From the NCBI GenBank assembly GCA_025403435.1, contig JAJQZP010000219.1, positions 1 to 64,000 on the forward strand: a stretch of 64,000 nucleotides of DNA, in the 5' to 3' direction. This DNA comes from Artocarpus heterophyllus (lineage: Eukaryota; Streptophyta; Magnoliopsida; Rosales; Moraceae). Below, piece after piece: positions 11,985-23,806 of the stretch. The stretch's first letter is position 1, and the number at the start of each line of letters is the position of its first letter. Under the pieces are notes generated by a model, which was given only the letters and a program-made list of their open reading frames with translations, ran no database searches and had not been told where the DNA came from. Made by a program: the position numbers and the translations under genes.

Positions 11985-12719
11985 TGTTGGGGTGTAATTT
12001 AATAAGGCCCAAATTGCTAGTAGGCCTAAGTGGCCTAACGTTGATACTAAACGAATAGATCGACTAAAATCTACTGACTGGAGCCCAATACAATTGACGG
12101 TTCGCATTGTTCGCTTCATTCGATCGGATTGCATGGTTTGAGTCGTTTTGCTCTTGTTAAGCATAGTTCGCACTCGTTTCCATGTCTTCGTTTGACCAGA
12201 TTGATCGTCTTGAACTGACAGTTATTTGCACGAACAGGCAGTTATAGCACATCTAGTCATGGATCGGAATGTGGGGGAGGCTTGATTCTTACAGCCTATC
12301 ACCGATCGACACGTGTCCCACTATGGCGGTTACTTATGGTGCTCTATCCCACTCCGCCAGACAATTGAGAGCCATTATTCTTTCCCATCTTTTATATAAG
12401 AGGAAGATCACTCTGATGTACGGGACACACATAAAAAAATCAGATACCAAGACCCTACCATTTGGTTTTCTCATTTCTTTACATTGTAATTTTTACTCAA
12501 AGAAATCATAGAAAAATACAGTGGACGTAGCTCTTCATTAACAGAGTGAACCACTATAAATCCTCTATCATCCTTACCATAGATTTATTTTGTTCATTTT
12601 GCTTTAATCTAGCAAATAGATTCAGGTTTACAGATCCGTTCAACGGTGATTTGAGGGCCCAAGTTCCACAATAACTCAATCAAGAATCCTAGCATTTGAT
12701 TATAGATTCACCGTCTACA
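11985..12719 (+). repeat. 5' LTR of the Tat-type element
   Basis: 735 bp, TGTTGGGG...TCTACA, with the canonical TG...CA ends. A hand comparison with the 3' LTR gave about 65 mismatches over roughly 710 aligned positions, mostly transitions. The 3' copy also lacks about 19 bp present here near 12625-12645. A TATA-like TTATATAAG lies near 12391, a plausible start region for the element's transcript. Confidence 0.9.
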
Positions 12720-12741
12720 GTTTGGCGCCCACCGTGAGGAC
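12720..12741 (+). promoter_or_regulatory. Putative tRNA primer-binding site
   Basis: Immediately inside the 5' LTR is the sequence TTTGGCGCCCACCGTGAGG. TGGCGCC-type starts at this position are typical of plant Tat/Athila elements, where a tRNA 3' end primes minus-strand DNA. I did not assign the tRNA. Confidence 0.75.
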
Positions 12742-12782
12742 CTACAGGTTATTAACTCCAAGATCTTACACTCGGATTCAAA

Positions 12783-14445
12783 TGGCAGACAACATCAACA
12801 ACTAGCATACTTTGGAGACCACAGTGGAAGAGACTGAACCAATTCCCTAAGACAACCAACAAATGGAAGCCCTTGCAGTAGAAATCGAGACCCTTAAGAA
12901 GATGCTCCAGGAGCAAACAACTCAATCTCAGGAATGTGACAGAATGCTAGAGCAACTCAGCAGTAAGAATTTGGTTTTGAGAAGTCAAATTAGTTATCAA
13001 AACTCCCAGATGGCTTCACAGTCATACTATTATCCATACTATAGGTATTCGACTATCCCAATTTTGTCAGTAGCGCAGTGGCAATCTCAGACACTGCAAC
13101 CGGGAACCCGATAGCCCTACAGCCCAATTGGAAGGATGCAACCCTTGTATACACCTTTGACTCTAGCTCCATCAACAACATCAGCAGCTTTTACGGCTAC
13201 AACCACCCCCACAATGACTACTACCATGACGGCAAGTGCTCGTGTGGAATTTAATCGAAATGATAATTCGATTGAAAGAAACGAGGAGACAGAACTGATC
13301 GCTTGTTCGAAAGAAACACTAGCTGTCACTTTGATGACACTTGAGTTGGTCCAATTGATGATGAGAGAAATGCTCGAGCAGAATTGCAAACTCGTAGAAG
13401 AGAAAATCGAGCAGAAGAATTCAAAAGCCACGAGCAAGACCCCTGAACTTGACGACATCTTGAAGAACATTTGAGATACTCCATTCACAAAGAGGATCAC
13501 TTCAATTGTACCCCTGAAATATGGAAACCTCGTGTTCGCCCGATTTGATGGAACTATGGACCCAAAAGACCACATGCTGTAGTATAAGAACGTGGTCAGT
13601 GCCACGAACATTTCAAACTCGATTCTTGATGAGACGATGTGCAAGTTATTTACGCAGTCACTTAAAGGTCCAGCATTTCGATGGTTCAGTAACTTACCTA
13701 CTGGATCGATTGACAACTTCGAAGACTTGGCGAATTCGTTTGTCAAAGCGTATTTGGTACACACTCAGACAAGAAAGATGACCAAAGATTTGTGGTCCGT
13801 CATCTAGAGCTCGGGTAAATCGTTAAGGGCTTATATCAAAAGATTCAGCAAAACGCTCTCAGAGATTTCAGATTTGGAAGATGGAACGGATAGAGAGGCC
13901 TTGAAGAAAGGACTTCTACATAGGTCCCCTTTCAAGAACAGCATTTGCTCTGATTACCCGCACACCATTCAGGAAGCCATCAACAGAGCAAAAGGATGGA
14001 TCGATCTAGAAAAGGAAAACAAAAGTTGTGAACAAGAATTGGGAAGAACCAAAAATCAGAGCAAATCGGATCAAAAACAGAAACTTTAGTCAGATTGAAG
14101 GGAACGAACGAGGACGCCGCCAAAGAGAGAATGGAGATGAAAAGAAGACAGACCCCGATCCACAACGCGATCGTTGTCGCCGCCAAAATATGCCCTAGCA
14201 TATCACCATTCGAGCTAGTCACCCAACTGGAAAGGAAAGATTACGTTCGATGGCCAGGAAAGATGAAACCAAGCCATTCTCGTGATTATTCCAAATATTG
14301 TGAGTTTCATCAAGATACTGGGCACTTGACGGTCGACTACAAAGCCTTGCGATCCGAGACTGTAGAGATACTCAAGAAAGGGCACTTGAGAGAGTACCTC
14401 TTGGAACGAGGAAGGAAGATGTACAGGCTCGACAAAGAACGATGA
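12783..14445 (+). pseudogene. gag remnant of the Tat-type element
   Basis: The reading starts at ATG 12783 but meets stops within the first 25 codons. A coiled-coil-like stretch is at about 12863-13000. A capsid-like block with LFTQSLKGPAFRWFSNLP is at 13640-13700, the usual plant gypsy gag motif (LKGAAxxWFxxLP). A zinc-knuckle-like stretch near 14299-14345 reads YCEFHQDTGHLTVDY, where the final cysteine of the CCHC knuckle has been lost. Several stops and frame changes (for example at 13806) make it non-functional. Confidence 0.8.
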
Positions 14446-14546
14446 GGACAAAGAGATCACCAACCCGTGAGAAGACACCATCACCACCACCAGTCAGGAA
14501 GGTAATTGGTGCCATTTGTGGAGGCTAAGTTTTCAGCGACGATTCA

Positions 14547-17500
14547 GTGAACCAAATGAAGGCGCATCAAAGGAAAGGTAATCAAGCAACTGTCAGTTTG
14601 ATTCACAGCGAACACTACGAGCATGTAACTTCGTTCCACAGTGACGAGGCATTTGGGCTCAATGCCCCGCATGACGATGCGCTTGTTATCAAACTCAACA
14701 TTGTGAATTGCGAGATTAGCAGAATATTGGTTGACACTAAAAGCTCAGCCAACATTCTTTTCCTCTCAACGCTGAAAGAGATGGAAATCGACGAGGAGTA
14801 AATTGAGAAATCCCTGATGTCGTTAGTAGGTTTCAATGGCAAGGTGGCGACAGCCATTGGAAGAGTCAAGCTTCTAGTGTATGCAGTGGGGGAGAATAAG
14901 CTAACCAGCTTTTTGGTCATGGATTGCCTTTCGGGGTATAACATCATTTTGGGGCAGCCTTGGATACATTCCATGAAGGCGGTCCCTTCAACCTATCACC
15001 AAACGATTAGGTTTCCGATGAATTGAGGCATTCGGGAGATTCGAGGAAGCCAGGAGGCAACTAGGAGTTGCTATGTCACAGCTATGAAGCAGAAAAAAGT
15101 TTTATAGCAATTACATGCCATATAGCAGAACACAGAGAACAACCAAAGCTGCATTGAATAGGCTCTCGAGCAGCTGGACGAAGTCAAGATCGACCCGCAA
15201 GATGATAGGCGAACAGTGAAAATCGAGTCACAACTCGATGAGGGTATAAAATCCTAAATTGTTGATTTTCTTAAGGCTAACGCTGATTGTTTTGCATGGT
15301 CCTACACATATATGCCTGGAATCAACCCGAGCATAATCTCACATAAACTAAACATCGATCCTGGCCATAAACTAGTCCGGTAAAAGAGGAGGAAGCTTGG
15401 AATCGAACGGAACAACATTGTCAAAGATGAAGTGAGGAGACTACTCAAAGCAGGCTTTATACGCCCTGTCCAGTATCCCGATTGGCTCGCCAACATGGTA
15501 ATTGTAAGGAAAAAGAATGGGAAGTGGCGCATGTGCTTCGATTTCATCGACCTGAACAAAACTTGCCCAAAAGACATCTATCTGTTGCTGCATATCGATC
15601 GGCTCGTTGACGTAACAGTTGGCCACAAGATTTTAAGTTTTATCGATGCATTCTCTAGTTACAATCAAATCCTTCTTTATCCTGATGACCAGGAGAAGAC
15701 TGCTTTTATAACAGAGCAGGGAATTTTTTGCTTCAAAGTCATGCCCTTTGGATTGAAGAACGCGGGAGCAACTTACCAACGACTTGTCAATATGATGTTC
15801 GAGCAGTAGATTGGTAAGAATATGGAAGTTTACATCGATGACATGTTGGTTAAGTCTTTGCAGGCTCATCTCCATGTTCAGCATTTGCAAGAATGCTTCA
15901 AAGTTCTTCAGAAGTATGGCATGAAGCTGAATCTAGAAAAGTGCACTTTTGAAGTCGCGAGCGGCATGTTCTTGGGTTATCTCATCATGAAGCGAGGAAT
16001 CGAGGCAAATCCTGATCAGATTAAAGCATTTCAGTTGATGCCTTCACCAAGAACCAAACGAGAAATTCAAAAGCTGACTAGTCGAGTAGCTACACTAAGT
16101 CGATTCATTGCCAGAAGTTCTGACAAATGTCTTGGGTTATCTCGTCACGAAGCGAGGAATCGAGGCAAATCCTGATCAGAATAAAGCATTTCAGTTGATG
16201 CCTTCACCAAGAACCAAACGAGAAATTCAAAAGCTGACTGGTCAAGTAGCTGTACTAAGTTGATTCATTACCAGAAGTTCTGACAAATGTCTTCCTTTGT
16301 TTCCAGCTGCTCAAAAAGAACACCAAATTCGAGTGGAACAAAACAATGCGAATTAGCTGTCAAAGAATTGAAGACGTATTTAACGACTCTACTGATCTTG
16401 TCAAAGCCAAAAGAAGATGAACCGCTCTACCTATACTTGGCGGTTTTAGAGACGGCGGTAAGTTCAGTCCTTGTTCGAGAAGAAGATTCGGTCCAGAAAC
16501 CAGTATTCTTCGTCAGGCACACAATGTTGGATGCTGAAACAAGATACGCTGTTGTTGAAAAGCTCGTGCTTGTGCTCGTCATGTCGGCTCGAAAACTCCG
16601 TTCGTATTTTCAAGACCACACTATGGTGGTGCTGTCGTCATACCCGATGAGAGCAATTTTGCAAAAGCTGGACGTCTTTGGAATAATGACAAAATGGGCG
16701 GTTGAGCTGATAGAGTTCGATATCAAGTACAGACCTCAGACAGCTTTGAAGGCTCAAGTGCTTGCTAACTTTGTTGCCGAATTTACTTATAGGCCTGCCG
16801 AGCATGGATCACAAACATGGATTGTATAAGTCGACGGATCGAGCAATGAGAAGGGGTCAGGAATTGGAGTAGTTTTGAAGTCCCCAACTGGCGAAGTGAT
16901 CGAACATTGCTTTCGGTTAGGATTCAAGGCTACTAACAATGAAGCCGAATATGAGGCTGTGATTGCTGGTACCAGGCTCGCTGCCGCGCTAAGGGCTACT
17001 AAAATCATCCTAGAGAGTGATTCCACATTAGTCGTTAACCAAGTAAACGGAGAGTCCGAAGCACGAGACGAAAAGATGCTCCCATATCTGAACCTAGTCT
17101 CCAAGCTCAAGCCCCAGTTCGATTAGTTTGAAATAAAACATGTACCGCGAGACCAGAACTCAAGAGCTGATGCACTTACGAATTTGGGATCATCGGTCGA
17201 AGTCAGTGAGAGGAGAACAATCCCTTTGGAGAGAATTGACGGCCCGAGTATTATACCAATCGAGAAGATGAATTATGTTGACCCTATGGATGATTGGAGG
17301 ACGCCCATTCAAATGTACATCAGTGATGGCTGGTTATCGGAAGACAAGCAGGCAGCGAGAAAGATCAGAGTACAAGCCGTGAGATACTACCTGATTGGTG
17401 GAAAACTCTACAGGCGTTCCTTCATGGGACCTTATCTACGATGCCTTGGGGATGACGAGATCGCGAAAGTCATTTGAGAAGTTCATGAGGGATCGTGTGG

Positions 17501-18404
17501 GAATCATTCAGGTAGCAGATCATTGTGCAACAAGGTTAAGAGGCAAGGATTCTTCTGGTCGACAATGTAGAGCGATTGTGAAAGCTTTGCTCGTAAATGT
17601 GATAGTTGCCAGAGGCATGCCCCCATCATGCACCAACCGGCAAAAGAACTCTCCTCGGTCAGCTCACCATACCCTTTCATGAAATACTCGATGGACGTAG
17701 TCAGACCGTTCCCACCAGCTCCTAGACAGGTGAAGTATTTGCTCGTCCTCACCGATTATTTCTCCAAATGGATCAAATCTGAAGCATTTACGGACCTTAA
17801 AGAGCGAGATGTTGAAAGATTCATTTGGAGAAATATCATCTGTCGGTTTGGAGTTTTGAGAGAGATCGTCACAGACAACGGCTCCTAATTCATCTCCTCG
17901 TACTTCAAGAAGTTATGCCGCGATTGGGACATTGTTTCAAGCTTCTCAACACCAAGGTACCTGCAAGGAAACGACCAGGCAGAAGCAACGAATAAGACAA
18001 TCATGTAGAATCTAAAGAAGAAACTTGATGTAAGAAAAAGGCGTTGGGTCGAGGAACTGCCGATGGTGCTTTGGGCCTACTAAACGACTCCAAGAAGAGC
18101 TACTTGCGAATCCCTTTTTTTGCTTGTATATAGAACATAAGTTGTTATTCCTACAAAAGTTGTTGCTCGAGATCTTTGAGTCGATTACTCTCTTCTAAAC
18201 GAGGCAGGAAACGATGAGATGATGCAGGATGCACTGGATTTGATAGAGGAGAAAAGGGACACAGCTTTCCATCGGCTAGGTCTCTACCAACAAGCCGCCC
18301 CCAGATACTACAACCAGAAGGTCAAGGTCAGAAATTCCAGGAAGGAGATCTTACGCTCAAAAAAGTCTTTCAGAATACGAGAGAAGCTAACACTGGAAAA
18401 TTGA
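14547..18404 (+). pseudogene. pol remnant: protease, RT, two RNase H domains, integrase
   Basis: The order of recognisable domains is as follows. Aspartic protease near 14680-14800 reads ILVDTKSSANIL; the usual DTG has become DTK, so the catalytic motif is damaged. Reverse transcriptase at 15432-16060 has FIRPVQYPDWLANMV, FKVMPFGLKNAGATYQR and, after a stop, the catalytic EVYIDDMLVKS. RNase H follows at about 16290-16800. A second, archaeal-type RNase H is at about 16830-17190 with VDGSSNEKGSGIGVVL and NNEAEYEAVIAG. The integrase core (DVVRPFPPAPRQVKYLLVL, then IVTDNGS) is at 17640-17888 and C-terminal integrase remnants run to about 18404. Many in-frame stops, several at former CGA, CAG or TGG codons, and a frameshifting duplication show it is dead. 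Confidence 0.9.
15971..16290 (+). repeat. 160-bp tandem duplication inside pol
   Basis: Positions 15971-16130 and 16131-16290 are two adjacent copies, both starting CTTGGGTTATCTC and ending TGACAAATGT, with a handful of differences. The unit covers the region just after the RT catalytic site. Its length is not a multiple of three, so it breaks the pol frame. Confidence 0.9.
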
Positions 18405-18714
18405 CAGCAAATTAGGAAGGACCTTATCGAATAAGGTCAGTCGTTCGTGACGGAGTATACAAGTTGGAAAAGCTTGATGGATCCCTCATTACCAAGAGCT
18501 GAAACGTGAATTATTTGAGGAAGTACTATGCGTAGTATTCATTTTGCTTTGTGTAATTAAACTACGTTTGGCTTGATCCCTAAACATGGGGTACGTAGGC
18601 AACTCGTATATGATATAAACGAGTGCAGCTGCTTTATTAATTCAAATTTTATTTCCCCAATATATTGACAAATTCCTTCCTCAGGGAACATAGCTATGCT
18701 ATATAATTCAGCTT

Positions 18715-19230
18715 CGGACTCCACCAACTCGATCCAAACTCAAATCGCCATCTTCATGGCTCATCTACGGATCCGACCAGCTCGGTCGAAACTAAAATAG
18801 CCATCTTCATGGCTCAACCTCGGTCTCGGTAAGCTCGATCCGAGCTCCATTTGCCATTTTCATGGCATTTCTGACTTGACCAGCTCGATCAGAACTCTCA
18901 AATAGCTATCTTCATGGCTCAACCTTGGACTCGACAAGCTCGATTCGAACTCAAATTGCCATCATCATGGCTCATCTAGACTCGATCAGCTCGATCCACA
19001 CTCATCGCCATCTTTATGGCTCATCTGTGGATCTGGCCAGCTCGATCCATACGGTTGATCTTGCCATCTTCATGACCCCTAACTACGGATCCGACTAGCT
19101 CGATCTGTAAATTCGAGCATGCCATTTTTAATTTTTCATATTCGACTTACTCGATTCAGATTCATTTTGCCATCTTTTTGGCTCAATTTTGAATTCAACC
19201 GATCTCATGCAGCCATTCAGGACTAAATTT
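18715..19230 (+). repeat. Diverged tandem array (about 55-bp unit) after pol
   Basis: A core GCCATCTTCATGGCTCA recurs about nine times at roughly 50-60-bp spacing (about 18748, 18809, 18863, 18906, 18957, 19006, 19062, 19120, 19168). It alternates with variants of CCAGCTCGATCCxAACTC. Tat-lineage elements are known to carry such variable tandem repeats between pol and the 3' LTR. Confidence 0.85.
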
Positions 19231-19629
19231 TGGACTCGATAAGTTCAATTAGTACAACTGATGCTGCCGTAATCATAGTTTGAATTTGATAAACTCGATC
19301 CGAAATGTTTTTACTATTTAGTAATCAGGGTTCATAAGATCAAGAAAACCGACCTATATAATTCGATCTCTTGGTCTAAGTTTTTCTTGACTCAAGGCCA
19401 GTTCGATCGATTTTTATCAAAACATTACCTGTAGCCATGTAACTTTGATAATCCTTTTGGATTGGATACTTTCGTTTATCACTTTATTGATCTGTTGCTT
19501 TTCGATTGACTAAGGTTAATCGGTGCATACGATATAAAAGCGTTGCTAATCTAATGATGACTTCAAAAGTTGAATTTCAATTTCCATTTTGTCGGAATAA
19601 AACGTTCGATACAAAAAAAAAAACTGTTT

Positions 19630-21798
19630 TCAAGCTTCTCTATTCGCTGATTGAACATTTTCTTCAGTTGACTCGACAATTGTAGGTTCAGAGACTTTAT
19701 CTGTTGGAATCAACGAAGCATCAGGCTCAGGGACACAGGGCTCGTTAAGGACTTCTTGACTGGCCAGTTCGCCTTGGACATTCTGGTCATCTGTCGATAA
19801 CAATTCCTGGAGGTCTTTGATTTCTTCGTCGATTATTTCGACGCTCAGTCGGCTAGACTTGAATTCCAACAAGGCCTCAAGTCGCTCTTTGAAGGAAGAA
19901 GTGCCATGGACCTCCAACAGCTACTCCTTGATGTCTTCGATATCCTTGTCTCTCACAGTCAGAGTATTCTTCAGGCCGTCAACTTTTTCTTCGAAAAGAC
20001 GAAGGCTACTAGACAAGCTTAGTACCTTCTCGTTCGACCTGTTCAATGTGTCGGCCATATCATTAAGCTCCTTCTATTTGTTGTCCCCCTCAGCTTTCAT
20101 TTTCTTCAGCTCTTCTTCAAGCTTTTTACATTTAAGTATCTCTTACTCATATTTGTGAGCAGCTTTGTTTGCGAACAGATTATGAAGCAAAAGACCCTGC
20201 ATGATGGAATCTCAGTAGGTGCGATGCTATCAAAGCCAAAAGGATTAACGTGCTTAAGATTTACCTATCCCAATGCCACGGCCTATTCATTGAAGAGCCA
20301 AGCGAAGGGTTTCCCACCAAGAAGCTCCTTGTCTTTTTCGAAGTAAAAGTTTATGGCCGCTTTTGCTGCCGCCTCCTTGTCTTACATGATGCTCACATCT
20401 ATTGGGATGTCAAGGGTCTTCTCAAGAACACTCTGTTCTGCATCCCTAGTCGAAGTTGAAGTTTCAACTCCCTTTCTTTTCTTATATGGTGGGGGCTGTA
20501 TGTCGAAAGAAGGAGATGGACGAAGATCTAATGAAGTGGCTAGAGGGGTAACTTCTTGTACTGATGGTTCGCCCTTGTCGCTTCTCTTTTTCTTTGCGGC
20601 TTTGTCCGCATGCCTCTTCTTTCGCATCTCTTCTACCAAGGGCAGTGTTACCTTCATGGTTGACAATGCGACTTCTGCGAGATGAATGTCTTCGTTAGAT
20701 AGTGGTGTAATATTTTTTGATGGGCCGTACAGCCGCTGAAGTGCACCGTGGTATACGAAGACCCAATCAACTTGTTTCGAAAATCGAATAGGAATACCTG
20801 TGGGGATTTCTTTAAATCATTTCCAAATCGAAGACCTCCGGAGTCAATCGGATTGTGAGATCTCTACCCAAGTCCGTCCGTTTAGAGCTAGTAATGCTTC
20901 CAACCTCGCCTGGAACCTTTCTCCGATGGGAGCTGGGTGATTCAATTCGTAATCTGCAAAGAAAGAGATTGTTTATTAGATGGAAATATTGCTTGAAATA
21001 AAAGAAGTAATGATACTTACCAATATGACTGAAAGCGAATGGAAAAGAAAATCGAGTAGTAAGTTTGAAGGAGTCGCGGTTGATCGACATGAAAAAGTAT
21101 CGCTCCTCCCAGTGCCTATCAGCGTTTACAAACACTATTATGAGCTGCTTCGACTGCCTATATACAAAATAGAAACTGCCCAAATTTTTGCTGTTCGGCT
21201 TGAGGTAATAGCACCTAAGGAAGTCGAATATATCAAAATCGATTCCAGCTTCATCTATCACGACCATAAGGGCTATAAGTAATCGAACCCCATTCGGCAT
21301 GAGTTGAGTCATGGAAATGTAAAAATGGCTAATGATCTCAATCATGAATTCTGGAATTGGCAGTCGAAGTCCAAGTTCGAACCATTTTGTGTGCACCCAA
21401 AACTAGCTGTCGTTTTGTGTATCCGCATGCTCCTCTAGATAAGGTAATTGTATTTGAACCGAGGCTGGTATTCCATACTTTGATCTTACTGTCAACAAGT
21501 CCCCCTCTGTCAGAACAGACTCTAGATTCTTGGTGAAAAATGATAATCCTTTGGTTTGAGAAATATACTTCCTCCTTTCGAGTTGTTCGATATTGTCGAT
21601 CCTTGTTGAGGGACCAGCTGGCTGGTTTCGTTCTACTCTTTGACTCGTCGCCTCTCCACTATCGGCTCCAGTCATCCGTACGCTCGATTCGGTCATGGTT
21701 TGTTGACGAATCATTTCGTCGACTTCCCTTTCGTCGCTACTCGATTAGGGGTCTTCACCACTGCTGGAGCTCGAATCAATGATAACTGCCTTTGACAT
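19630..21798 (-). pseudogene. Antisense ORF of the Tat-type element (transposase_28-like), with two introns
   Basis: On the strand opposite gag-pol, an ORF runs from ATG 21798 to the stop at 19630. The middle resembles the putative gypsy-type transposon protein family (Pfam PF04195): LTVRSKYGIPASVQIQLP, then KWFELGLRLPIPEFM and GSFYFVYRQS. The C-terminal third is charged and coiled-coil-like with a Lys-rich patch. Two short introns fit: 21020-20954 (GTAAGT...TTTGCAG, 67 nt) and 20264-20197 (GTAAAT...ATGCAG, 68 nt). Neither length is a multiple of three, and splicing each restores one reading frame across the ORF. The stops left in that frame (for example near 21746, at 21408 and near 20826) look like CAG/CGA/TGG decay. 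Function of such antisense ORFs is unknown. Confidence 0.75.
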
Positions 21799-22439
21799 TT
21801 TTGCAGAAACAGGACTACCAAAGGAAAACTAGGGATTCGAAGATCCAAAAGCTAAAGAATCCTAAAACTTTGTAGGCTTTAACTGTTCTTGGGTATTCTA
21901 GGGTCACGACAGCCAAATAAGTCAAGCAGTCACTGATTTTCTCGAGAAATGAAGCGTGTTTGGTATCAAAATGCTTGAAATTGGAAGAAAAACAAGATTA
22001 CGGAAAGAAAATCACAAGAAAATTAGGAGAGAAAAGAAAATCTTGCCTAAAAATCATAGAGAAACTGGAGGAAATCTGCCTTAGGTTCGAAGAGAGAGAT
22101 GAAATGAAAGAGGTGAGAGAAAAACGTGAGTTATATACCACCCGAGGGTACCAGATCAACGACTAAAATTGATTCAGAGCCATCTGATCCAAGGGCTAGG
22201 GTTACGCGTCTTTTCAAGAACCGAGGCGGTGTCTTTTCGAATCAGACTCATGCGTCAGCATTGCAGTAGTTTTCTGGAGCTGCCAATTGGCTAATGACAC
22301 ATATTGCAGGTAATTAAGTATCGTGATTTCCCAGGAGAAGGTAATGATTTAGTTACGGGTGCAGGATATCAGTCAGAGACATGAGCCGTCGAGTTTGGGC
22401 CTGATCTTCATTCACTTCTATAGTCCATTACATCAACTA

Positions 22440-22456
22440 AGGAGTGGGAGGCTATC
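22440..22456 (+). promoter_or_regulatory. Putative polypurine tract
   Basis: AGGAGTGGGAGG lies just before the 3' LTR start at 22457, in the position expected for the plus-strand primer of LTR elements. It is followed by CTATC. Confidence 0.65.
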
Positions 22457-23170
22457 TGTTGGGGTGCAATTTAGTAAAGCCCAAATTTCTAGCAGGCTTA
22501 AGTGGCCTAACGTTGATACTAAACAAATGGATTGACTAAAATCTACTGACTGGAGCCCAATACAATTAAGGGTTCACATTATTCACTCCATTCGATCGTA
22601 TTGCATGGTTTGAGTCGTTTTGCTCTTGTTAAACATAGTTCGCATGTCTCCATGTCTTCGTTCGACCGGATCGATCATCTCGAACTGACAGTTATTTGCA
22701 CGAACAGACGGTTACAGCACGTCTAGTCATGGATCAAAACGTGGGGGAGGCCTGATTCTTGCAGCCTATCACCGATCGACACGTGTCTCACTATGGCTGT
22801 TACTTATGGTGCCCTATCCCACTCCGCCAGACAGTTGAGAGCCACTATCCTTTCTCATCTTTTATATGAAAGGAAGACCACTATGATGTACAGGACACAC
22901 ACACAAAAATCAGATACCGAGACCCTACCATTTGGTTTTCTCATTTCTTTACACTGTAATTTGTACTCAAAGAAATCATAGAAAAATACAGTGGATGTAG
23001 CTCTTCATTAACAGAGTAAACCACTATAAATCTTGTGTCATCCTTACCGTAGTTTTATTTTGTTTATTTCGCTTTAATCTAGCAAATAGATTAACGGTGA
23101 TTTGAGGGCCCAAATTCCTAAATAACTCAATCAAGAATTCTAGCATTTGATTGTAGATTCACCGTCTACA
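22457..23170 (+). repeat. 3' LTR of the Tat-type element
   Basis: 714 bp, TGTTGGGG...TCTACA, aligning end to end with the 5' LTR apart from the substitutions and the deletion noted there. Confidence 0.9.
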
Positions 23171-23724
23171 AATATTATGTTCTCGTTTCGTTTTGGTTCA
23201 ACCGGATCGATCGTCTCAAGTTGACGGTTACTAGCACGAACTGACAGATATAACACATCTAGACATGGACTGAAACATGGCAGAGGCGTGATTCATGCAG
23301 TCTATCATCAATCAACACGTGTCCCACTCTTGCAGTTATTTACAATTTGCTGTCCTACTCCGCCAGACGGTTGGGAGTCACGTTTCTCCTTCACCCTCTA
23401 TGTAAGGGGATGAATGTCTCATTATATGAGATATATACAGATACGAAAACTCTGCCTACTTGCTTTTTCATCTCTTTTTGCTCTCATGTAATTTGTAACC
23501 GAAACATTTTAGTGAATTACAATGGACGCAGCTCTTCATTAACAGAATAAACCACTATCAATATCATCTGTTAGTCTTGTTTCAGCGTTATTTTATTGAT
23601 TTCACTCCAATCTAGCACGTTGACTTACGCTAACAGGTCCATTTAATGGTGATTTAAGAGCTCAAATTTCTTAAATAACCCAATCTAAAATTTTTAATAT
23701 TTGATTGTAGATCCATCGCCTACA
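23171..23724 (+). repeat. Right part of the older solo LTR
   Basis: This continues the LTR interrupted at 11984 and is clearly homologous to the nested element's LTRs (for example CACGTGTCCCACT, CTCCGCCAGACGGTTG, GCTCTTCATTAACAGA). It ends GCCTACA at 23724 and is followed by the ATTAT duplication at 23725-23729. It is more diverged than the two nested LTRs are from each other, so it is older. Confidence 0.85.
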
Positions 23725-23788
23725 ATTATTAATATTATTATTATTAAAGGAACCTGATTATTAGCAGGAGGCCGTTTTGATCAATATC

Positions 23789-23806
23789 AAAACGAGATGT
23801 CGTTTT
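23789..23806. promoter_or_regulatory. ACGAC-type imperfect palindrome upstream of the zinc-ribbon gene
   Basis: AAAACGAGATGTCGTTTT lies 182 bp before the ATG at 23988. It is nearly a perfect inverted repeat. Similar words lie upstream of MOR1 and CAND1. Confidence 0.4.

Larger units (their letters stand above)
11985..23170 (+). mobile_element. Tat-type Ty3/gypsy LTR retrotransposon, full length, decayed
   Basis: The 11.2-kb element has two LTRs (11985-12719 and 22457-23170), a primer-binding-type sequence just after the 5' LTR, a purine-rich tract before the 3' LTR, gag and pol remnants on the plus strand, a tandem array after pol, and an antisense ORF before the 3' LTR. Pol order is protease, RT, RNase H, a second archaeal-type RNase H, then integrase. 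The second RNase H and the antisense ORF are marks of the Tat lineage. The coding regions carry many stops and frameshifts, so it cannot move by itself. Flanking 5-mers GATAT (11980-11984) and AATAT (23171-23175) differ at one base, a probable decayed target-site duplication. It lies inside an older LTR of the same family. Confidence 0.92.

Noticed and set aside
12269..12511. ORF inside the 5' LTR (and its 3' LTR counterpart at 22793-22981)
   Set aside because: The reading lies within LTR sequence, repeats in both LTRs with changes, and resembles no protein.
13117..13764. 215-codon minus-strand ORF opposite gag
   Set aside because: It is antisense to a clear gag remnant and low in recognisable content; the real antisense ORF of the element lies at 19.6-21.8 kb.
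20980..21282. 100-codon plus-strand ORF between pol and the 3' LTR
   Set aside because: It is the shadow of the transposase_28-like antisense ORF.
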